From JBMOMT01 sp049324835 (GTDB lineage Bacteria; Chloroflexota; Anaerolineae; CAYNKW01), in contig JBMOMT010000045.1 of the NCBI GenBank assembly GCA_049324835.1, positions 19,452 through 83,451 of the forward strand: DNA of 64,000 nucleotides. Reading direction: 5' to 3'. Under the pieces are notes generated by a model. The model saw only the letters and a program-made list of their open reading frames with translations. It was not told where the DNA came from and did no database searches. A program made the position numbers and the translations under genes. Of this stretch, positions 63,301-64,000 are shown one piece after another. Position 1 is the first letter of the stretch; the number at the start of each line of letters is the position of its first letter.

Positions 63301-64000
63301 CTCCACCTTGTACGAGTAAGAGCCTTCGACCATGTAAAAGGTGGTCAGGCCGTTGACGTCGCTGTCCTGCCAGGCCCACTCGCCCCCAGCGCCGCCACCG
63401 CTGCGGTAGACGTGCACCCGGTAGCCCTGGTGGACGACATCCTGGTGATCCTTCACCGTGACGGTGATCCTGGACAGCTTGTATTCCAGGTCCTTGTCTT
63501 CGCAATTGCCAAAGGTGAAATCGTAGGCGTTGCTCCAGATGCCGTTCTTCTCCACCTGGTACGAGTAAGAGCCTTCGACCATGTAAAAGGTGGTCAGGCC
63601 GTTGACGTCGCTGTCCTGCCAGGCCCACTCGCCACCAGTACCGCCAGCGCTGCGGTAGACGTGCACCCGGTAGCCCTGGTGCACGCCGCCCTGGTGATCC
63701 TTCACCGTGACGGTGATCCTGGACAGCTTGTATTCCAGGTCCTTGTCTTCGCAATTGCCAAAGGTGAAGTCGTAGGCGTTGCTCCAGATGCCGTTCTTCT
63801 CCACCTTGTACGAGTAAGAGCCTTCGACCATGTAAAAGGTGGTCAGGCCGTTGACGTCGCTGTCCTGCCAGGCCCACTCACCCCCAGCGCCGCCAGCGCT
63901 GCGGTAGACGTGCACCCGGTAGCCCTGGTGGACGACATCCTGGTGATCCTTCACCGTGACGGTGATCCTGGACAGCTTGTATTCCAGGTCGAGGTCGTTA
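60357..64000 (-). CDS. Giant tandem-domain protein, 5' end missing
   Basis: The gene continues past the right edge. More than 1180 residues are visible, all built from beta-rich domains of 80-88 residues. The common pattern is KLSKxxIxVxDH..GxHxGYLVRVYN, then a W-rich strand (WGNAWSDANGLTTFWL), then YxYxVEKxG and FTVxYxxD. Fourteen copies are visible, grouped as three near-identical units, one variant ending LTH or LVQ, and one variant starting KAT. Such modules resemble Ig-like or carboxypeptidase-regulatory folds and suggest an extracellular stalk or adhesin. Secretion signal and anchor cannot be seen. The N gap changes apparent frame but both sides encode the same protein. Confidence 0.85.
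60360..61470 (-). repeat. Super-repeat 3 (C-terminal): three A-type domains plus one B-type
   Basis: A-type units carry EIEVSDHxxxAHGGYLVRVYN and YNGAGGSGSQWGYAW; the B-type unit starts KLSKITITVQSSGG and ends LTHTVS before the stop. There is no KAT-type unit, so the protein ends after B. The middle A unit spans the N gap. Confidence 0.85.
60935..61034. other. Assembly gap (100 N)
   Basis: The run of exactly 100 N is a scaffold placeholder. Flanks CTCTGCG and CCAGGTAGCC occur 15 bases apart in the intact neighbouring repeats. The true gap is therefore probably 15 bases, or 15 plus whole repeat units. Confidence 0.95.
61471..62742 (-). repeat. Super-repeat 2: A-A-A-B-C domains, 424 residues
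   Basis: Three nearly identical A units (KVGDHYDGSHQGYLVRVFN) are followed by a B unit (KVTNKQGQGLQSFLVRVYN, ending YNLVQ) and a C unit (KATVNVTIKVGNHQGG, ending DATLEY). Confidence 0.88.
62743..63978 (-). repeat. Super-repeat 1: A-A-A-B-C domains, 412 residues
   Basis: Three nearly identical A units (TVKDHQxxVHQGYRVHVYRS) are followed by B (KVTDKAGKALKGYRVHVYRS, ending LPLTH) and C (KATVVVTIKVGDHYGG, ending QTIEY). A further unit begins upstream, ending NDLDLEY at the window edge. Confidence 0.88.

Noticed and set aside
60360..63978. Repeats considered as CRISPR or satellite DNA
   Set aside because: Units are about 250 bases, fully coding in one frame and diverged mainly at synonymous or conservative sites; no spacers.

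Overview
This window looks like a high-GC metagenome contig (it carries a 100-N scaffold gap at 60935-61034) from a bacterium of the phylum Chloroflexota, probably Anaerolineae or Caldilineae. The reasons are archaellum-type genes in an otherwise bacterial gene set (rodA, minCDE, gltX, fmt, two-component kinases), the many Thr/Pro-rich stalks typical of that phylum, and the mix of PA14/NHL, CHAT and TolB proteins. No rRNA, tRNA, CRISPR array, transposase or phage gene was seen.

Region 1 (0-8 kb, minus strand): a motility block. An archaellin gene with its own promoter and terminator is followed by a coiled-coil protein, ArlG-like and ArlF-like proteins, CheW, CheR-TPR, a second CheW and a Cache chemoreceptor. 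The genes run on past the left edge. A degenerate receiver gene upstream has a promoter built like that of the archaellin gene.

Region 2 (8-23 kb, minus strand): a hybrid histidine kinase / OmpR regulator pair; an overlapping operon of an alpha/beta-hydrolase-acyl-CoA ligase fusion, a saccharopine-dehydrogenase-like protein and an M20 peptidase; a small phosphatase; an unrecognised 461-residue protein; and a MarR regulator with an RND transporter carrying a large repeat-bearing insertion.

Region 3 (23-30.5 kb, plus strand): a catabolic operon behind a strong promoter overlapped by LacI-type operators: tagaturonate epimerase, fructuronate reductase, HAD hydrolase, LarA-like epimerase, 6-phosphogluconate dehydrogenase, PPi-type phosphofructokinase. 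Together these suggest hexuronates could be fed through mannonate and gluconate into the pentose phosphate pathway.

Region 4 (30.5-41.3 kb): a glycosyltransferase-PA14-NHL fusion; fmt on the opposite strand; a candidate small RNA; and three consecutive membrane signalling genes (CHAT protease-TolB, Ser/Thr kinase-SH3, and a kinase-less paralogue), closed by a strong bidirectional terminator.

Region 5 (41.3-50.6 kb): gltX, rodA, minE, minD, minC and parA on the minus strand; a small unknown gene; an enolase-superfamily racemase with an M14 carboxypeptidase.

Region 6 (50.9-60.1 kb, plus strand): a GAF/PAS histidine kinase, Hsp20, a GldA-GldFG-DUF4340 type ABC system, an orphan MbtH protein and an OmpR regulator.

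Region 7 (60.3-64 kb, minus strand): the 3' part of a giant protein made of 14 visible domains of 80-88 residues arranged as higher-order five-domain super-repeats.
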